Origin: Candidatus Jordarchaeia archaeon
Lineage (GTDB): Archaea > Asgardarchaeota > Jordiarchaeia > Jordiarchaeales > Jordiarchaeaceae
Reading direction: 5' to 3'
DNA: 45,646 nt
Assembly (NCBI GenBank): GCA_018383815.1
Contig: JAHAWU010000010.1
Span: 1-45,646 of the forward strand
A program made the translations under genes and the position numbers. Of this stretch, positions 8,835-17,958 are shown piece after piece (position 1 is the stretch's first letter; each line of letters opens with the position of its first letter). The notes below the pieces were generated by a model. That model worked only from the letters and a program-made list of their open reading frames with translations, was not told where the DNA came from and ran no database searches.

Positions 8835-9057
8835 ACATATACCTCCATCAAAGATTTAAAGCAACAAAAAAGTTGTTACCAAAGCAGTTAGAACAATTAG
8901 ATTTTTTTACAAATATTTAAACATTTTTATAAATTAAATCCGCTCTTATAACCTATCCGAAGCCCCGGGGGCGAAAAAGGTAACTCCAGGCCTCTATAGA
9001 CCTGTATCAACAAAGTAGACTGGACATTTATTTTGAATTCCAATAAGCTTTTAAACA

Positions 9058-9834
9058 TCACTTATCGTTTTTTTGTTTGCTCCCTATTTTTCCCTCTTTT
9101 TTCAGTCTCAGAATTAGGGGATCCTCTATTCCTGCTTCCGCAAATCCTTTGGCTCTGAGTAAGCAGGAATCGCATTTGCCACAGGGAACTTCTCCCCCCT
9201 CATAACAGCTCCATGTCAACTCTAGGGGGGCGTTCAGCTTTATTCCTAGCTCCACTATTTCCTTCTTATTCTTGTAGAGTAGGGGGGTTTCTATTTTTAT
9301 ATCTACATTGTATTTTGTAGCGATTTTGCTTGCGGCCTTTAGGAGTTCGTTGACTTTCTCGTAATATGCAGGTCTGCAGTCTGGATAGCCTGAATAGTCT
9401 AACACGTTGGCGGCTATGAAGATTCGCGCCTCAATCTCCTCTGGTTTAATGCCTTCCCTCTCTATTTTATAAAGGATTTCTGATTCCAGGTATGCGGCGG
9501 CCAGCACAATTAGGAATGTGTTCCTCATGGGGACATATGTTATTGGAATGTCTTCTGCCATTCTATCCACACTTCGCTCTTTTGGAACGGGGAACAGTTC
9601 AGGGTGGGTTAAGGCGCTGTACCATGCAACATCCTTGAATGGCGAAATGTCCACAACCCTGTGTTTTATGCCCAACTTTTCCGCTATTTGTTGGGCGCAT
9701 CTAACCTCTTTGCTCAGCCTCTGCCCATAGTGAACTGTGAGTGCATGGATTTCCCAACCCAAACTCTTGGCATAGGCAGCTGTGGTCGTGGAATCTAAAC
9801 CCCCACTCAACAAAACCACACCTATCCTAAGCAT
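9058..9834 (-). CDS. queC: 7-cyano-7-deazaguanine (preQ0) synthase QueC
   Basis: Makes preQ0 from 7-carboxy-7-deazaguanine with ammonia and ATP; in archaea preQ0 feeds archaeosine in tRNA. The PP-loop SGGLDSTT is at the N terminus. HYGQR, the VPMRNT motif and a C-terminal zinc site with four cysteines (SCYEG...CGKCDSC) match the family, as does a length of about 258. ATG 9834 follows GGTTG at reasonable spacing; TTG 9843 upstream is possible. No queD, queE or tgtA lies nearby. Confidence 0.9.
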   Translation of the reverse strand: MLRIGVVLLSGGLDSTTTAAYAKSLGWEIHALTVHYGQRLSKEVRCAQQIAEKLGIKHRVVDISPFKDVAWYSALTHPELFPVPKERSVDRMAEDIPITYVPMRNTFLIVLAAAYLESEILYKIEREGIKPEEIEARIFIAANVLDYSGYPDCRPAYYEKVNELLKAASKIATKYNVDIKIETPLLYKNKKEIVELGIKLNAPLELTWSCYEGGEVPCGKCDSCLLRAKGFAEAGIEDPLILRLKKEGKIGSKQKNDK

Positions 9835-9907
9835 AGGACTCAACCAACCATTTCAAGACTCTTTACACAGAACGCTTAGAACACCCACTATGGATTCATT
9901 GGCTCCC

Positions 9908-10615
9908 TCATATTTCCCTCTCCTCTATTTTCATTTCTCCCTTTAAATTCATAGTCGATATTACGGCTTTAGATTTGTCATGAGTCACTATGAATACCAG
10001 TTTGGCCCACTTAATGGCCTGGTTGGAAATGTATTCTTTCTTTAACCTTTGTACCTGCTCAATTGAGCTAATTATACTTTTTCTCCTCTTTTCATACTCT
10101 TCAAATGAATCGTAGGGGGAGTAGAAGCGACCCGAAACTACTGTCTTAACTTTTGGGTTTCGGAAGTCCAGATAAAACATGTCTGCATCTTCCGACAAAA
10201 AGATTACGCCCAGAAGCCAATAAACCCGCCAATCTTCACTGGGCAAAAGATTAGGCGACCTAGCGTATCTCAAATGGTCGTTCGGCCAACTAAATTTAGG
10301 AATTATGTCAATGGTTCTAGCCTTAGTTACATATCCGGGTGGGGGAGGAGAAGGCGGGGTTATTTCAAGGCTGTAGCGCAGACCGGGTACTTCATCCAGT
10401 GCCCTTATCAGATCCTCCCTAAACTTCGCTATATTTTTTGGCGTTTCATCCATACGCCTAAACTCTTCTCCTCGATAAAGGTAAATAACCCTGTCACCCT
10501 CCACCAAGTCTTTTTCGTCGGGCATGTCCTCTATGATTTTCCTCAAATCTGCGCCCAACTGTTCATTAAGATTCCCTACAACACTCCTATCAAGATCCCA
10601 ACCTATATCTACCAT
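9908..10615 (-). CDS. Unknown protein, 235 residues
   Basis: I do not recognise this protein. It is soluble by composition, with no signal or membrane segment. It has an acidic N terminus (residues 1-45), a central proline run (TPPSPPPPGY, about 86-95), a SWPNDHLRYARSPNLLPSEDWRVY block and a basic coiled region (EEYEKRRKSI...QRLKKEY). The tail, KAVISTMNLKGEMKIEE, looks like beta strands. It ends 64 bases upstream of queC on the same strand, so they may be co-transcribed. A family 2 element starts 89 bases upstream of its ATG. Confidence 0.6.
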   Translation of the reverse strand: MVDIGWDLDRSVVGNLNEQLGADLRKIIEDMPDEKDLVEGDRVIYLYRGEEFRRMDETPKNIAKFREDLIRALDEVPGLRYSLEITPPSPPPPGYVTKARTIDIIPKFSWPNDHLRYARSPNLLPSEDWRVYWLLGVIFLSEDADMFYLDFRNPKVKTVVSGRFYSPYDSFEEYEKRRKSIISSIEQVQRLKKEYISNQAIKWAKLVFIVTHDKSKAVISTMNLKGEMKIEEREI

Positions 10616-10703
10616 TTTTAGGCATCCTACAAACTAATTCAGAAAACACTCCACTTTTATTAGAATACCAGAATCTTATAAAGGAATTGAAAAAAGAGAG
10701 GGC

Positions 10704-10806
10704 GATATAGATTTATTCGGTTCCATTTCCCTTAAAAAGCTCTAAATTGCGAAAAGAGATTTGTAAACGCCCCTTTTTTGAGGCATAACCGAACCATTCT
10801 ACATCA
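10704..10806 (+). mobile_element. MITE-like element, family 2, copy 1 (103 bp)
   Basis: Starts GATATAGATTTATTCGGTTC and ends ACCGAACCATTCTACATC, imperfect inverted ends. The same layout, with a poly-T/GAGGC block in the right half, recurs at 20149-20250 (same orientation) and inverted at 23433-23536 and 23760-23861. It has no ORF. It is the most diverged copy together with 23433-23536. Confidence 0.7.
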
Positions 10807-11185
10807 CTAAAAAGAGGGTACGCTGTCTTATTGTAGTGACAGAGCCACCCAGAAAGATGTTTAACTCAGCATTAGCTTCTATTTTTCGAGCTTCCCTATA
10901 ACTTGTTTCTGAAATGCGGTCTCATTTGAACTTCCAGCTTTTGCCCAGCTTTAATTGGGCTTATCCCTTCTCTTTTTGTTTAATGGAGACCTTCTGTAGC
11001 TTTCTCTGCATTGAAACCTAGACCTCCTAAAAGTAGTCCCCCATAATTGAGCGAGGCTTAAAATAGGGGTGTACCAAAGGCTTTTTACTTCCATTTTTCA
11101 TGTGAAAGGTAAGGTTCTCAACTAATTTGACTTCGTGGAGTGTAATAATTTTTGTTCGGTTATGGTCTTCTTGAGGTGGGCTGCT
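10807..11185. other. Intergenic region upstream of XPF
   Basis: I see no gene. A TACCAAAGGCTTTTTACTTC motif (about 11070-11090), which loosely resembles one near 1918, sits where an upstream promoter for the XPF gene could be. Confidence 0.35.
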
Positions 11186-11851
11186 TTGATTCTTGTCGAT
11201 CACCGTGAAAAGAGAAGCATGATACCTGCAAAGTTGCAACAATTCGGTGTAGAAATCAGGTTTGAAGATTTACCAGTAGGCGACTACTTGCTTAGCGACA
11301 ATTTATGCGTGGAGAGAAAGGAAATAAACGACTATATTACCAGCCTGACTTCCGGTCACCTCCACACACAGCTTTACGAGCTTAGCACTAACTTCGAAGT
11401 AAGCTACCTCATTGTGGAGGGAATAATATCGGAGGCCCTAATGTACCGCAAAATAAAAAGAGAAGCCTACCTATCATCACTTGCAAGCGCCTCCCTCAAG
11501 AGAAGCCTAGAAGGGAAGAGGGGAATCGTGCAGATAGTTAATTTGGAAACGGCTTTTGACACTGCCCTTTTCCTCAAAAGTCTAGATGAACATGTGGGAA
11601 ACGGAGAACCCCGCATCCCCCCATTATCAAGGGTTAAAAAGGGCGTAAAAGACCAATTAGTATTTATAGTATCCTCGCTTCCCGGAATCGGCGAAATCCG
11701 AGCCAGAAGACTCCTGGAACACTTCGGCGACTTGAAAACCCTGGTCAATGCAGACTGGGGAGAAATCGCAAGCGTTCCCGGGATAGGCGCAAAAACGGCC
11801 AAAGAGCTATACACCCTATTTATAAAAAAATACAGCGAAGAAACGCAATGA
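11186..11851 (+). CDS. xpf: XPF-family 3'-flap/ERCC4 endonuclease, short form
   Basis: Cuts branched DNA next to duplex-single-strand junctions during repair and fork processing. The ERCC4 nuclease domain shows the ILVDHREKR start, GDYLLSDNLCVERK and a following D, the GDX(n)ERKX3D signature. Tandem helix-hairpin-helix motifs follow (LPGIGEIRARRLLEHF and VPGIGAKTAKELYTLF). There is no helicase, so this is the short TACK-type protein that works with PCNA rather than euryarchaeal Hef. I see no clear C-terminal PCNA-binding box. TTG 11186 is chosen because GAGGTG lies 7 bases upstream and the protein then begins at ILVDHRE as in relatives; an ATG at 11135 would add 17 unlike residues. Confidence 0.88.
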   Translation: MILVDHREKRSMIPAKLQQFGVEIRFEDLPVGDYLLSDNLCVERKEINDYITSLTSGHLHTQLYELSTNFEVSYLIVEGIISEALMYRKIKREAYLSSLASASLKRSLEGKRGIVQIVNLETAFDTALFLKSLDEHVGNGEPRIPPLSRVKKGVKDQLVFIVSSLPGIGEIRARRLLEHFGDLKTLVNADWGEIASVPGIGAKTAKELYTLFIKKYSEETQ

Positions 11852-11943
11852 GTAAAGGCTTTAGCCCTCATTCCTTCTGTTCATAGTTACATGAGCACCC
11901 GCGCTTCAAAAAGATGTCTAAAGCTCTTTTCAGCCTCTCATTT

Positions 11944-12921
11944 TTATATGGATGGTGCAAAGGGCATTTGTCTCCTGTAGTTGGCCATGGTAAGAGTGTT
12001 TTGAACTCTTCTCACGACGCTTTCTTCAACTTCTAGTTTTTCAACTATTTCGTGGGTCTGCATTCCACGTTCCAAACAGCATAGTATAGAGTCCAATTTA
12101 AGATAATCCATACCTATTAGGGCTTCGTCGGTAATTAGGGATCCTAAGATTAGGTCGGGGGTTGAGGGTTTATTTAGTATGTATTTTGGAAGTTTTAAGT
12201 GGTGAGCCAGCTGTCTAACTTGTGTTTTATAAAGGTTTTTAAGTGGCGCAATTTCGCAGGCTCCGTCTCCATGCTCATCGTAGGTGCTTGTTACATATTC
12301 TGACTTGGTTATGGTTCCCGCGACAAGCAATTTTCTGAGGCAAGCGTGATAGTAGAGCATGATACTTCTCAATCTAACTTTGGGGAAGGTGAAGCAGTAG
12401 CCCCGCCTACCGGATTTAATGTCAATCATTTCTATCTCCGAAGTCTTGTCCCTTAAGGTGAAGGAATAATCGCCGGTAAAAGAGTTGGGATCCACTATTG
12501 GTAAATCTACGGCTTTGTGTTCAAACACGCTCACCCTATACGCTTCTCTTAGTTTCTCGATAAACAATTTCTTATTTTTTACGATACTATCGGGAAGTAT
12601 ATCGTATATTCCCATCTTCCTCAATATTGGGGTCAGATCTATAACGTCATACTCTATTTTCAGACTGGAGGCCAGCCTTTTTGCGTCTCTAATATTTTGG
12701 GGTTCACTATCTCTTTCTGGCATAATTAGGCCAAACACACGGTCGGGGCCTAAGGCTCTCACACTTAAAGTGGCAACGGTGCTCGAATCTAGTCCACCAC
12801 TCAAACCCACAATAACGCCCTCTTTCTTAAGTATTCGAACATAATTTCTAATAAATTCCTCAATCTTTTCAGACACGACCTCATAATCCAGTTCCAACAT
12901 CTCAACCATAGAAGATTTCAT
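11944..12921 (-). CDS. NAD synthetase-like protein, copy 1
   Basis: A member of the NH3-dependent NAD+ synthetase family, which amidates nicotinic acid adenine dinucleotide using ATP. The PP-loop GLSGGLDSSTVATLS, the MPERDSEPQN..DA block, GTITKSEY and HGDGACEIAPLKNLYKTQVR are present. TDEALIGM replaces the usual WPGQTDE form. A C-terminal HTH-like helix pair closes the protein, as in archaeal NadE. It is clearly paralogous to 17004-17912 but carries about 23 extra residues (VDPNSFTGDYSFTLRDK and on) before the GYCFTFPKVRLRS block. ATG 12921 aligns exactly with the start of copy 2. No glutaminase domain is present. Upstream on the same strand, 480 bases away, lies the GvpD/KaiC-like ATPase. 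Either a second NAD synthetase or a repurposed member is possible. Confidence 0.82.
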   Translation of the reverse strand: MKSSMVEMLELDYEVVSEKIEEFIRNYVRILKKEGVIVGLSGGLDSSTVATLSVRALGPDRVFGLIMPERDSEPQNIRDAKRLASSLKIEYDVIDLTPILRKMGIYDILPDSIVKNKKLFIEKLREAYRVSVFEHKAVDLPIVDPNSFTGDYSFTLRDKTSEIEMIDIKSGRRGYCFTFPKVRLRSIMLYYHACLRKLLVAGTITKSEYVTSTYDEHGDGACEIAPLKNLYKTQVRQLAHHLKLPKYILNKPSTPDLILGSLITDEALIGMDYLKLDSILCCLERGMQTHEIVEKLEVEESVVRRVQNTLTMANYRRQMPFAPSI

Positions 12922-13401
12922 ACATTTAACCCTCACTGAGTTTTCAGAATCATAATAGAGTGTTTTTGCCAGCTGACACTGCAGTTTATTGGGCGGAGAG
13001 TAAAAGTTTCATTCTGCAACTAGCTTGGGTGTACTTTTTGGGTCGCTTCTGTCTTATGATTTTTAATCTATCCTATCACTACTCTTTTGCTCAAAGGAGT
13101 CCTTTTTGTCGCTCCTTTTATGTTGGTCCTAGAACATTTTGTGGGAAATTTTTGTCTACAAGTATTGCTCCAGATCTGTAAAAGCGCGCTAGAGACTTTG
13201 GTCATGAAAAATAGAGATTTTTTTCTCTAATAATACCTAATAATATTCCTATATCTCGTAACTATTACGGCTTGGCATCTAGGTTCTGTCTAAATTCTTT
13301 TTAGGGGTAAGTTTTGTAGAGTTTCTTTCCCAATCCAGAAAACCAAAATAAGAGGCAGAAATTGGGGTGAATTTAGATCGATATCGAGATTATTCTAAAA
13401 G
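12922..13401. other. Spacer between nadE-like copy 1 and its ATPase
   Basis: About 480 bases with no supported gene. A TTTTGTCTACAAGTATTGCTCC stretch (13149-13170) resembles the TTTGTCTCCAAACATGCTCC segment inside the family 1 element, so a decayed copy may lie around 13090-13200. The match is weak. Confidence 0.3.
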
Positions 13402-14838
13402 TCATTCTATGGATAAAAGTTTGGTTTGTATACTTCTCTCAGAGATGTTTAAACTTGGTACGTATATTTGGGTCTTGGGAATTTCTCCAAAAAACACTAT
13501 GTTACCGCCGATGTTTTCCAGTTTGAAGTAGGACTTTGCCAGATGAGTGGGTAGTTTCAAAGTTTCGTGTCCGAATTGAAACATAACCATTACTCCATTG
13601 AGCTTTTTTATTTGTTCCATCCAGGTTTGTATAATCTTTAAAAGGTCCCCTGTTCCGTAAACATATTCCATGGTGTCACTTGCCATGGTAACAACCAGTG
13701 TTTCGGCCTTAACCTCTTCTAATACCTTTTTGGCTAATTCTGTAAAGTTATTAAGGTCTTCTTTGGGATTTTGCCCCTTCAAATGGTGTGTATTATAAGT
13801 TTCAGTAGGGCTTGGATGATTTTCTGGAGTTAAAAACACATGGAAACATTTCTTCAAACGGTTTAAGGAATCATCACCTAGCGTAGACACTAGCTTTTCA
13901 TTTAAATCAGATGTGGGGACCATTTTTACTACGTCAGTGGAAAAAAGGGATTTAGAAGGTATGCTAAAGACTGGATAACCCTGAAGAACGATGTTAAAAA
14001 ATATGGGGCTGAAAATATAGAAGTGAGCCATACCCACATTTTCCCCTATCTCAAATATGTTGAAGGATCCCTTTTCGAAGCCCCCGCCCAATATTTTGTC
14101 CAGCTCGGGAACCAGAGTGGGAATTTTCCTTCCCTCCTTTTGCTCCAACTTAGTTTCTCGAGGAATAAAGTTTATTTGTAAACCATTTTCGAAGCACCTA
14201 AATCTTCCATCTTTGAGTGTGAAGAGATACATTGGGTTCTCTATCTTATTTCTTCTAATTTTTTCAACGTACAGTTTTCTTATAAGCCTCTCATTCACTA
14301 TGTCTCTCTCCAGCCTTACAACACCGTCAACCAGATAGTCTAACTTACTCTCCTCACATGTTTCGCTTATGAAAATCACATTTGCGTTTACCCTCTCCGC
14401 CATGTCTAGGATGTCTCGTTCCACACTCAAATCTTCCTGCGGAATTCTAAGATTCGACTTTAAATAATCCACGCTATCCGCGATAATTGCTAGGTGTTCT
14501 CCCTTGGCTTCCAGAACTCTAGAGTAGAGGTTTTTTAAGAAACTCGGCCTATCAACGTACTCAAACAGAGTCTCTTCCCTAGTTTGAAGATCCAGGCTGG
14601 TGTTCGCGTCCAGAATGTTTTCTTGGTGAAGGCAGGTTTCAGACCATGGAAACTGGTTATAAAGCCTGCTAGGAGAGACACGAGTGGACAAATAAATCGC
14701 GGAGCAATTCATATAGCGTACCAGTTCGAGAGCCATAGTTGTTTTGCCCGTACCTGCACTACCCTTAATGTGGAGGGAAAAAGTAGGAGACTCTAGAGCC
14801 TCTGAGATTTCTTTCGGAAGGGTAGTGGCTAAAACCAT
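13402..14838 (-). CDS. GvpD/KaiC-like P-loop ATPase, copy 1
   Basis: A RecA-superfamily ATPase, best compared with GvpD and KaiC-like proteins. The first domain has Walker A GSAGTGKT (26-33), the STRVSPSRLYNQFPW segment (51-65) typical of GvpD-like proteins, and a hydrophobic Walker B-like strand (HLAIIADSVDYL). The second domain begins like KaiC (IPTLVPELDKILGGGFEKGS, 239-258), but its Walker A is gone (IGENVGMAHF lacks the GKT). It is strongly similar to 18536-19954 along the whole length. Each copy stands upstream of a nadE-like gene on the same strand. ATG 14838 follows GGGGGT at 7-base spacing. It has no membrane segment. GvpD regulates gas vesicles in haloarchaea, but no gvp genes are present, so the name marks homology only. 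Confidence 0.72.
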   Translation of the reverse strand: MVLATTLPKEISEALESPTFSLHIKGSAGTGKTTMALELVRYMNCSAIYLSTRVSPSRLYNQFPWSETCLHQENILDANTSLDLQTREETLFEYVDRPSFLKNLYSRVLEAKGEHLAIIADSVDYLKSNLRIPQEDLSVERDILDMAERVNANVIFISETCEESKLDYLVDGVVRLERDIVNERLIRKLYVEKIRRNKIENPMYLFTLKDGRFRCFENGLQINFIPRETKLEQKEGRKIPTLVPELDKILGGGFEKGSFNIFEIGENVGMAHFYIFSPIFFNIVLQGYPVFSIPSKSLFSTDVVKMVPTSDLNEKLVSTLGDDSLNRLKKCFHVFLTPENHPSPTETYNTHHLKGQNPKEDLNNFTELAKKVLEEVKAETLVVTMASDTMEYVYGTGDLLKIIQTWMEQIKKLNGVMVMFQFGHETLKLPTHLAKSYFKLENIGGNIVFFGEIPKTQIYVPSLNISERSIQTKLLSIE

Positions 14839-15231
14839 CAGCTTTACCCCCTATTTGCACCATCAATTCAATTTTTAATAGAGACAGTTTGATAGAGACG
14901 GAAAAAATTTTAGGAAGTAATGTATTTTTATAAACCTTTTTTGCAAGTTACCCAATTAGATTTGAGGATTCTACAAATATCGCCACAGTTCTTAGATATT
15001 ATTATGAAGTGTTATTTATATAAAGCTTTTTATTTTCATCTGGGAAATTTATCATATCAAAAGCCATTACCATAATAAAGGTCTATTTCTAGTGGAAATT
15101 CAGCATCACAAAACTACAAGAACAATGTCCTCGCATTTCAAACGCAAAAATAAAAAGCACAACAAAAAAATAAACCTATAGATGCACCTTAACAAAAATT
15201 TTAGGAAATCAAAATTTTAAGAGGAGTAAGA
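14839..15231. promoter_or_regulatory. Divergent promoter region, ATPase copy 1 / FixC copy 2
   Basis: A very AT-rich 393-base gap between divergent genes. TATA-like candidates are TATTTTTATAAAC near 14922-14934 and AAATAAACCTATA near 15168-15180. The motif AAAATTTTAGGA occurs twice, near 14904 and 15194, once next to each gene, and could be a shared binding site. GAGGAG (15220-15225) is a strong ribosome site for the plus-strand gene. Confidence 0.4.
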
Positions 15232-16623
15232 ATGGTGAAGTATGACGTAGTTGTGGTGGGCGGCGGACCCGGCGGCTCCCTAGCAGCGAAGACTGCAAGT
15301 GAAAAGGGCTTAAAGACGATAATGATTGAGCGTGGAAGAAAAATTGGCGACAAATCCTCCTCCGGATGCGGCCTCGCTCCCAGAATTTTCCGCGACTTTG
15401 ACTTCATCAAAAAAATGAACATACCCGGAGTAAAAATCAAGTACCAATCCATGCACATGCTCGATGAAAAACTGGAGGAACGCTTCATGATACGCTGGTC
15501 CACCAGCGATTTGGCAGAGTACCCAGAGGCCCGAGAATTCTTCCAATTCGACGTGTACCGCAGAGATTTTGACCGCTTCCTAGCAGAATTAGCTTCCGAA
15601 GCTGGTGCAGAGATAAGAACGGCTACCCTAGCAAGTGGAGTCCTGAAAGATTCCCAGGGCCAAATCAAGGGCATAATTACTGATAAAGGCGAAAAAGTGG
15701 AGGGAGACATAACCATCGCTGCGGATGGAGCTGTCTCAAAAATTGCCTATCAAGCGGGTCTCAGAGACAAATGGAGACCGGACGAAATTACCCTAGTAGT
15801 AGACTGTGACTTCCAAGCCTCAAGACAAAGAATGGATGAACTCATTGGTCCTGAAGAATATTGTAACCAAGTTTATGTATCACCTCTATATCCTGCCACT
15901 TATGTGGCTATGATGCCTGAGGGATTTCATGTGGGTCTGGGTCAGTGGGTGGGCAGATTTGCCTCAGGTTTCGGAGAGCGTCCCTACGAGTATTTCAGGC
16001 GGGTAATTAGTTCCGGTACACTGAAAAGGTTTATTGATAGACTCCAAGCCAGGCCCAGAGAGTTTCACGCGCACCTTCTTCCCTGGATGCCTAGGATGCC
16101 TACAAAAACCTATGGTGGTGGGATAATGCTGGTGGGTGACGCAGCAGGGTTTGCCTGTCCCCTTGAAGCTGAGGGTATTCACTATGCCATGGTTTCAGGA
16201 AAGTTTGCTGCTGAGGTGGCTGCAGAAGCCATATCTAAAGGAGATGTATCTGCTTCGGGTTTGAGGCTCTATGAGGAGAAGTGGAAAAACTCAACTATAG
16301 GGGAGGAGTTTTCTGCAGCTAGGGAATGGGCGGAGTTCTGGGCGGGCATCTATTTTGATCCTAGCCAATGGACTAAGATTACTCCCTTGGCCAATAACTT
16401 AATGTTCTGGGCGAGCTGGTCAAATCCCCACATACGTAATCTTCGAAGAGAAATTTCCCGTTACTCAGAGGATGTGCCCTTCATTTTGGAATTCGTCAAA
16501 AGCTACATTTATCCATTGCTGCAAAAGTCTCAGGTTCCCCTGTTTAGAAGCCTTTTGAAGTTGGGCTGGATGTGGCTCAGAGCCAAAAAGAGGAAGGGTA
16601 TACAATTGGAGGCGGAGGGATAA
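15232..16623 (+). CDS. fixC: FixC-like / geranylgeranyl-reductase-family flavoprotein (copy 2)
   Basis: The same superfamily as 5902-7209 but clearly diverged. The FAD fold opens YDVVVVGGGPGGSLAA with a full GxGxxG-type loop and an E at IMIERG. A second FAD motif reads GIMLVGDAAGFACPLEAEGIHYAM. It is followed, 2 bases later, by a FixX ferredoxin. The pair sits on the plus strand between the two minus-strand NadE-like/ATPase modules. The first part of the gene is A/C-rich and the last half G/T-rich on the coding strand, with a change near 15840. A GAGGAG 6 bases upstream supports this ATG. The electron acceptor may be quinone-like or another carrier; a lipid-reductase role cannot be excluded. 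Confidence 0.83.
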   Translation: MVKYDVVVVGGGPGGSLAAKTASEKGLKTIMIERGRKIGDKSSSGCGLAPRIFRDFDFIKKMNIPGVKIKYQSMHMLDEKLEERFMIRWSTSDLAEYPEAREFFQFDVYRRDFDRFLAELASEAGAEIRTATLASGVLKDSQGQIKGIITDKGEKVEGDITIAADGAVSKIAYQAGLRDKWRPDEITLVVDCDFQASRQRMDELIGPEEYCNQVYVSPLYPATYVAMMPEGFHVGLGQWVGRFASGFGERPYEYFRRVISSGTLKRFIDRLQARPREFHAHLLPWMPRMPTKTYGGGIMLVGDAAGFACPLEAEGIHYAMVSGKFAAEVAAEAISKGDVSASGLRLYEEKWKNSTIGEEFSAAREWAEFWAGIYFDPSQWTKITPLANNLMFWASWSNPHIRNLRREISRYSEDVPFILEFVKSYIYPLLQKSQVPLFRSLLKLGWMWLRAKKRKGIQLEAEG

Positions 16624-16625
16624 AT

Positions 16626-16904
16626 GTGGTTAAGGAAGAATTTGATTTGAGAAAACTTGTGAAGCGTAGTGGAGAGACAGGGGAATTTATTCGTCACAAT
16701 AAGGCTCTGTGTACTGGGTGCGGAAGATGCGTTAAAATATGTCCGATGGAGCTATGGGAGCTAAAGAAGAGTAAGGCTTTCATATCGCCGGAATATGTGG
16801 AGAAATGCGTGGAGTGCGGAAGTTGCTGGCTGGTCTGTGAATCAAACGCCATCGAATTCAGTTATCCAAAAGGAGGTACGGGTGTCGTCTGGGAGTACGG
16901 TTAA
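16626..16904 (+). CDS. fixX: FixX-like ferredoxin (copy 2)
   Basis: Two cysteine clusters (CTGCGRCVKICP and CVECGSCWLVC) and the FixX tail FSYPKGGTGVVWEYG. Starting at GTG 16626 gives 92 residues, with GGAGGCGGAGGG just upstream inside the end of the FixC gene. An upstream ATG at 16572 would overlap FixC by 52 bases and add unlike residues. It presumably passes electrons to or from the adjacent flavoprotein. Confidence 0.84.
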   Translation: MVKEEFDLRKLVKRSGETGEFIRHNKALCTGCGRCVKICPMELWELKKSKAFISPEYVEKCVECGSCWLVCESNAIEFSYPKGGTGVVWEYG

Positions 16905-17003
16905 CCATTTCCAACCAACATAGCTTCCTGTCTTTAGGAGGCCCCTGTTTTGCTGTAAATTCGTTTTTTGAAGCTAAATCGTCCTCTCCAAATTTTTTTA
17001 TGT

Positions 17004-17912
17004 TTATGGGTGCGGTGTGAGGGGCATTTCTCTTCTGAGTTTTGCCATTTCCACGGTGTTTGCTACTCTTTCTACAGTATTCTCTTCGACGCCTAGCTCT
17101 CCTGCTATTTCGCTGATCCCCATTCCTCTTTCTAGGCAGTATAATATGGAGTCCAGTGTTTCATATTTCATACCTATTAGAATCTCGTCTGTGACTACTG
17201 CGCCAGCGATGAGGTCGGGACTTGAGGGTTTCGTTACTATGTTGTTTGGGACTCCCAAGTACTGGGCGAGCCTTCTTACCTGTGACTTGTAAAGATTTCT
17301 GAGCGGCGCAATTTCGCAGGCTCCGTCTCCATGTTCATCGTAGGTGCTTGTTACATATTCGGACTTGGTTATGGTTCCTGCAACCACCAATTTTTTAAGG
17401 CAGGCGCGATAGTAGAGCATTATGCTTCTCAGTCTTACTTTTGGGAAAGTGAAACAGTAACCTAAGCTTCCAGATTTTATGCCGATTATGGGAAGGTTTG
17501 AAGGTTTGGCCTCAAACGCTGAGACCCTCTTTGCCTCCCTTAACCTCTCCATTAACAGTTTTTTGTTTTTCGCAATTTTATCTGGAAGTAAATCATATAT
17601 CCCCATTTTTCTCAGTATTGGCGTTACGTCTAAAACCTCATACTCTATTTTTAGCATAGAGGCTAACTGCTTTGCGTCTTTGAAATTTTGTGGTTCGCTG
17701 TCCCTCTCAGGCATCAAAAGTCCAAACACTCTATCATTCCCGAGGGCTCTGACACTCAGGGTGGCCACAGTACTTGAGTCTAAGCCCCCACTCAGGCCGA
17801 CAATAACACCATTTTTCCCTAGTAAATCAACAGATCTCCTAATGAAGTCCTCAATATTTTCAGACACCCTCTTATAGTCCAATTCTAACATTTCAAGAAC
17901 TAATCTATTCAT
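17004..17912 (-). CDS. NAD synthetase-like protein, copy 2
   Basis: A paralogue of 11944-12921 with the same motifs: GLSGGLDSSTVATLS, MPERDSEPQNFKDA, GTITKSEY and HGDGACEIAPLRNLYKSQVR. It lacks the 23-residue insertion of copy 1 (IGIKSGSLGYCF here), giving 302 residues, nearer the usual archaeal NadE length. ATG 17912 aligns with the copy 1 start. Frames extending to 18011 would read into the family 1 element and are unlikely. The element ends 46 bases upstream and supplies a TATA-like ACTTTTTATGCCC. It converges with FixX copy 2, 99 bases away. If only one copy is a housekeeping NadE, this shorter one is the better candidate. Confidence 0.83.
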   Translation of the reverse strand: MNRLVLEMLELDYKRVSENIEDFIRRSVDLLGKNGVIVGLSGGLDSSTVATLSVRALGNDRVFGLLMPERDSEPQNFKDAKQLASMLKIEYEVLDVTPILRKMGIYDLLPDKIAKNKKLLMERLREAKRVSAFEAKPSNLPIIGIKSGSLGYCFTFPKVRLRSIMLYYRACLKKLVVAGTITKSEYVTSTYDEHGDGACEIAPLRNLYKSQVRRLAQYLGVPNNIVTKPSSPDLIAGAVVTDEILIGMKYETLDSILYCLERGMGISEIAGELGVEENTVERVANTVEMAKLRREMPLTPHP

Positions 17913-17958
17913 ACACAATCCTTCACCCAACAATCGTAGGACATAGATAAAATTAAAA

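Noticed and set aside
8935-9040. tRNA or riboswitch candidate near AAGCCCCGGGGGCG
   Set aside because: No cloverleaf or T-loop (GTTCRAAYC) is found, and it lies downstream of queC rather than upstream.
1905-11090. Shared TACCAAAG[A/G]CTTTTTA motif at about 1918 and 11070
   Set aside because: The match is only about 16 bases and could be two similar promoter regions; there is not enough to call a repeat.
13090-13200. Third, decayed copy of the family 1 element
   Set aside because: Only one 20-base block resembles the element interior, and neither end is visible.
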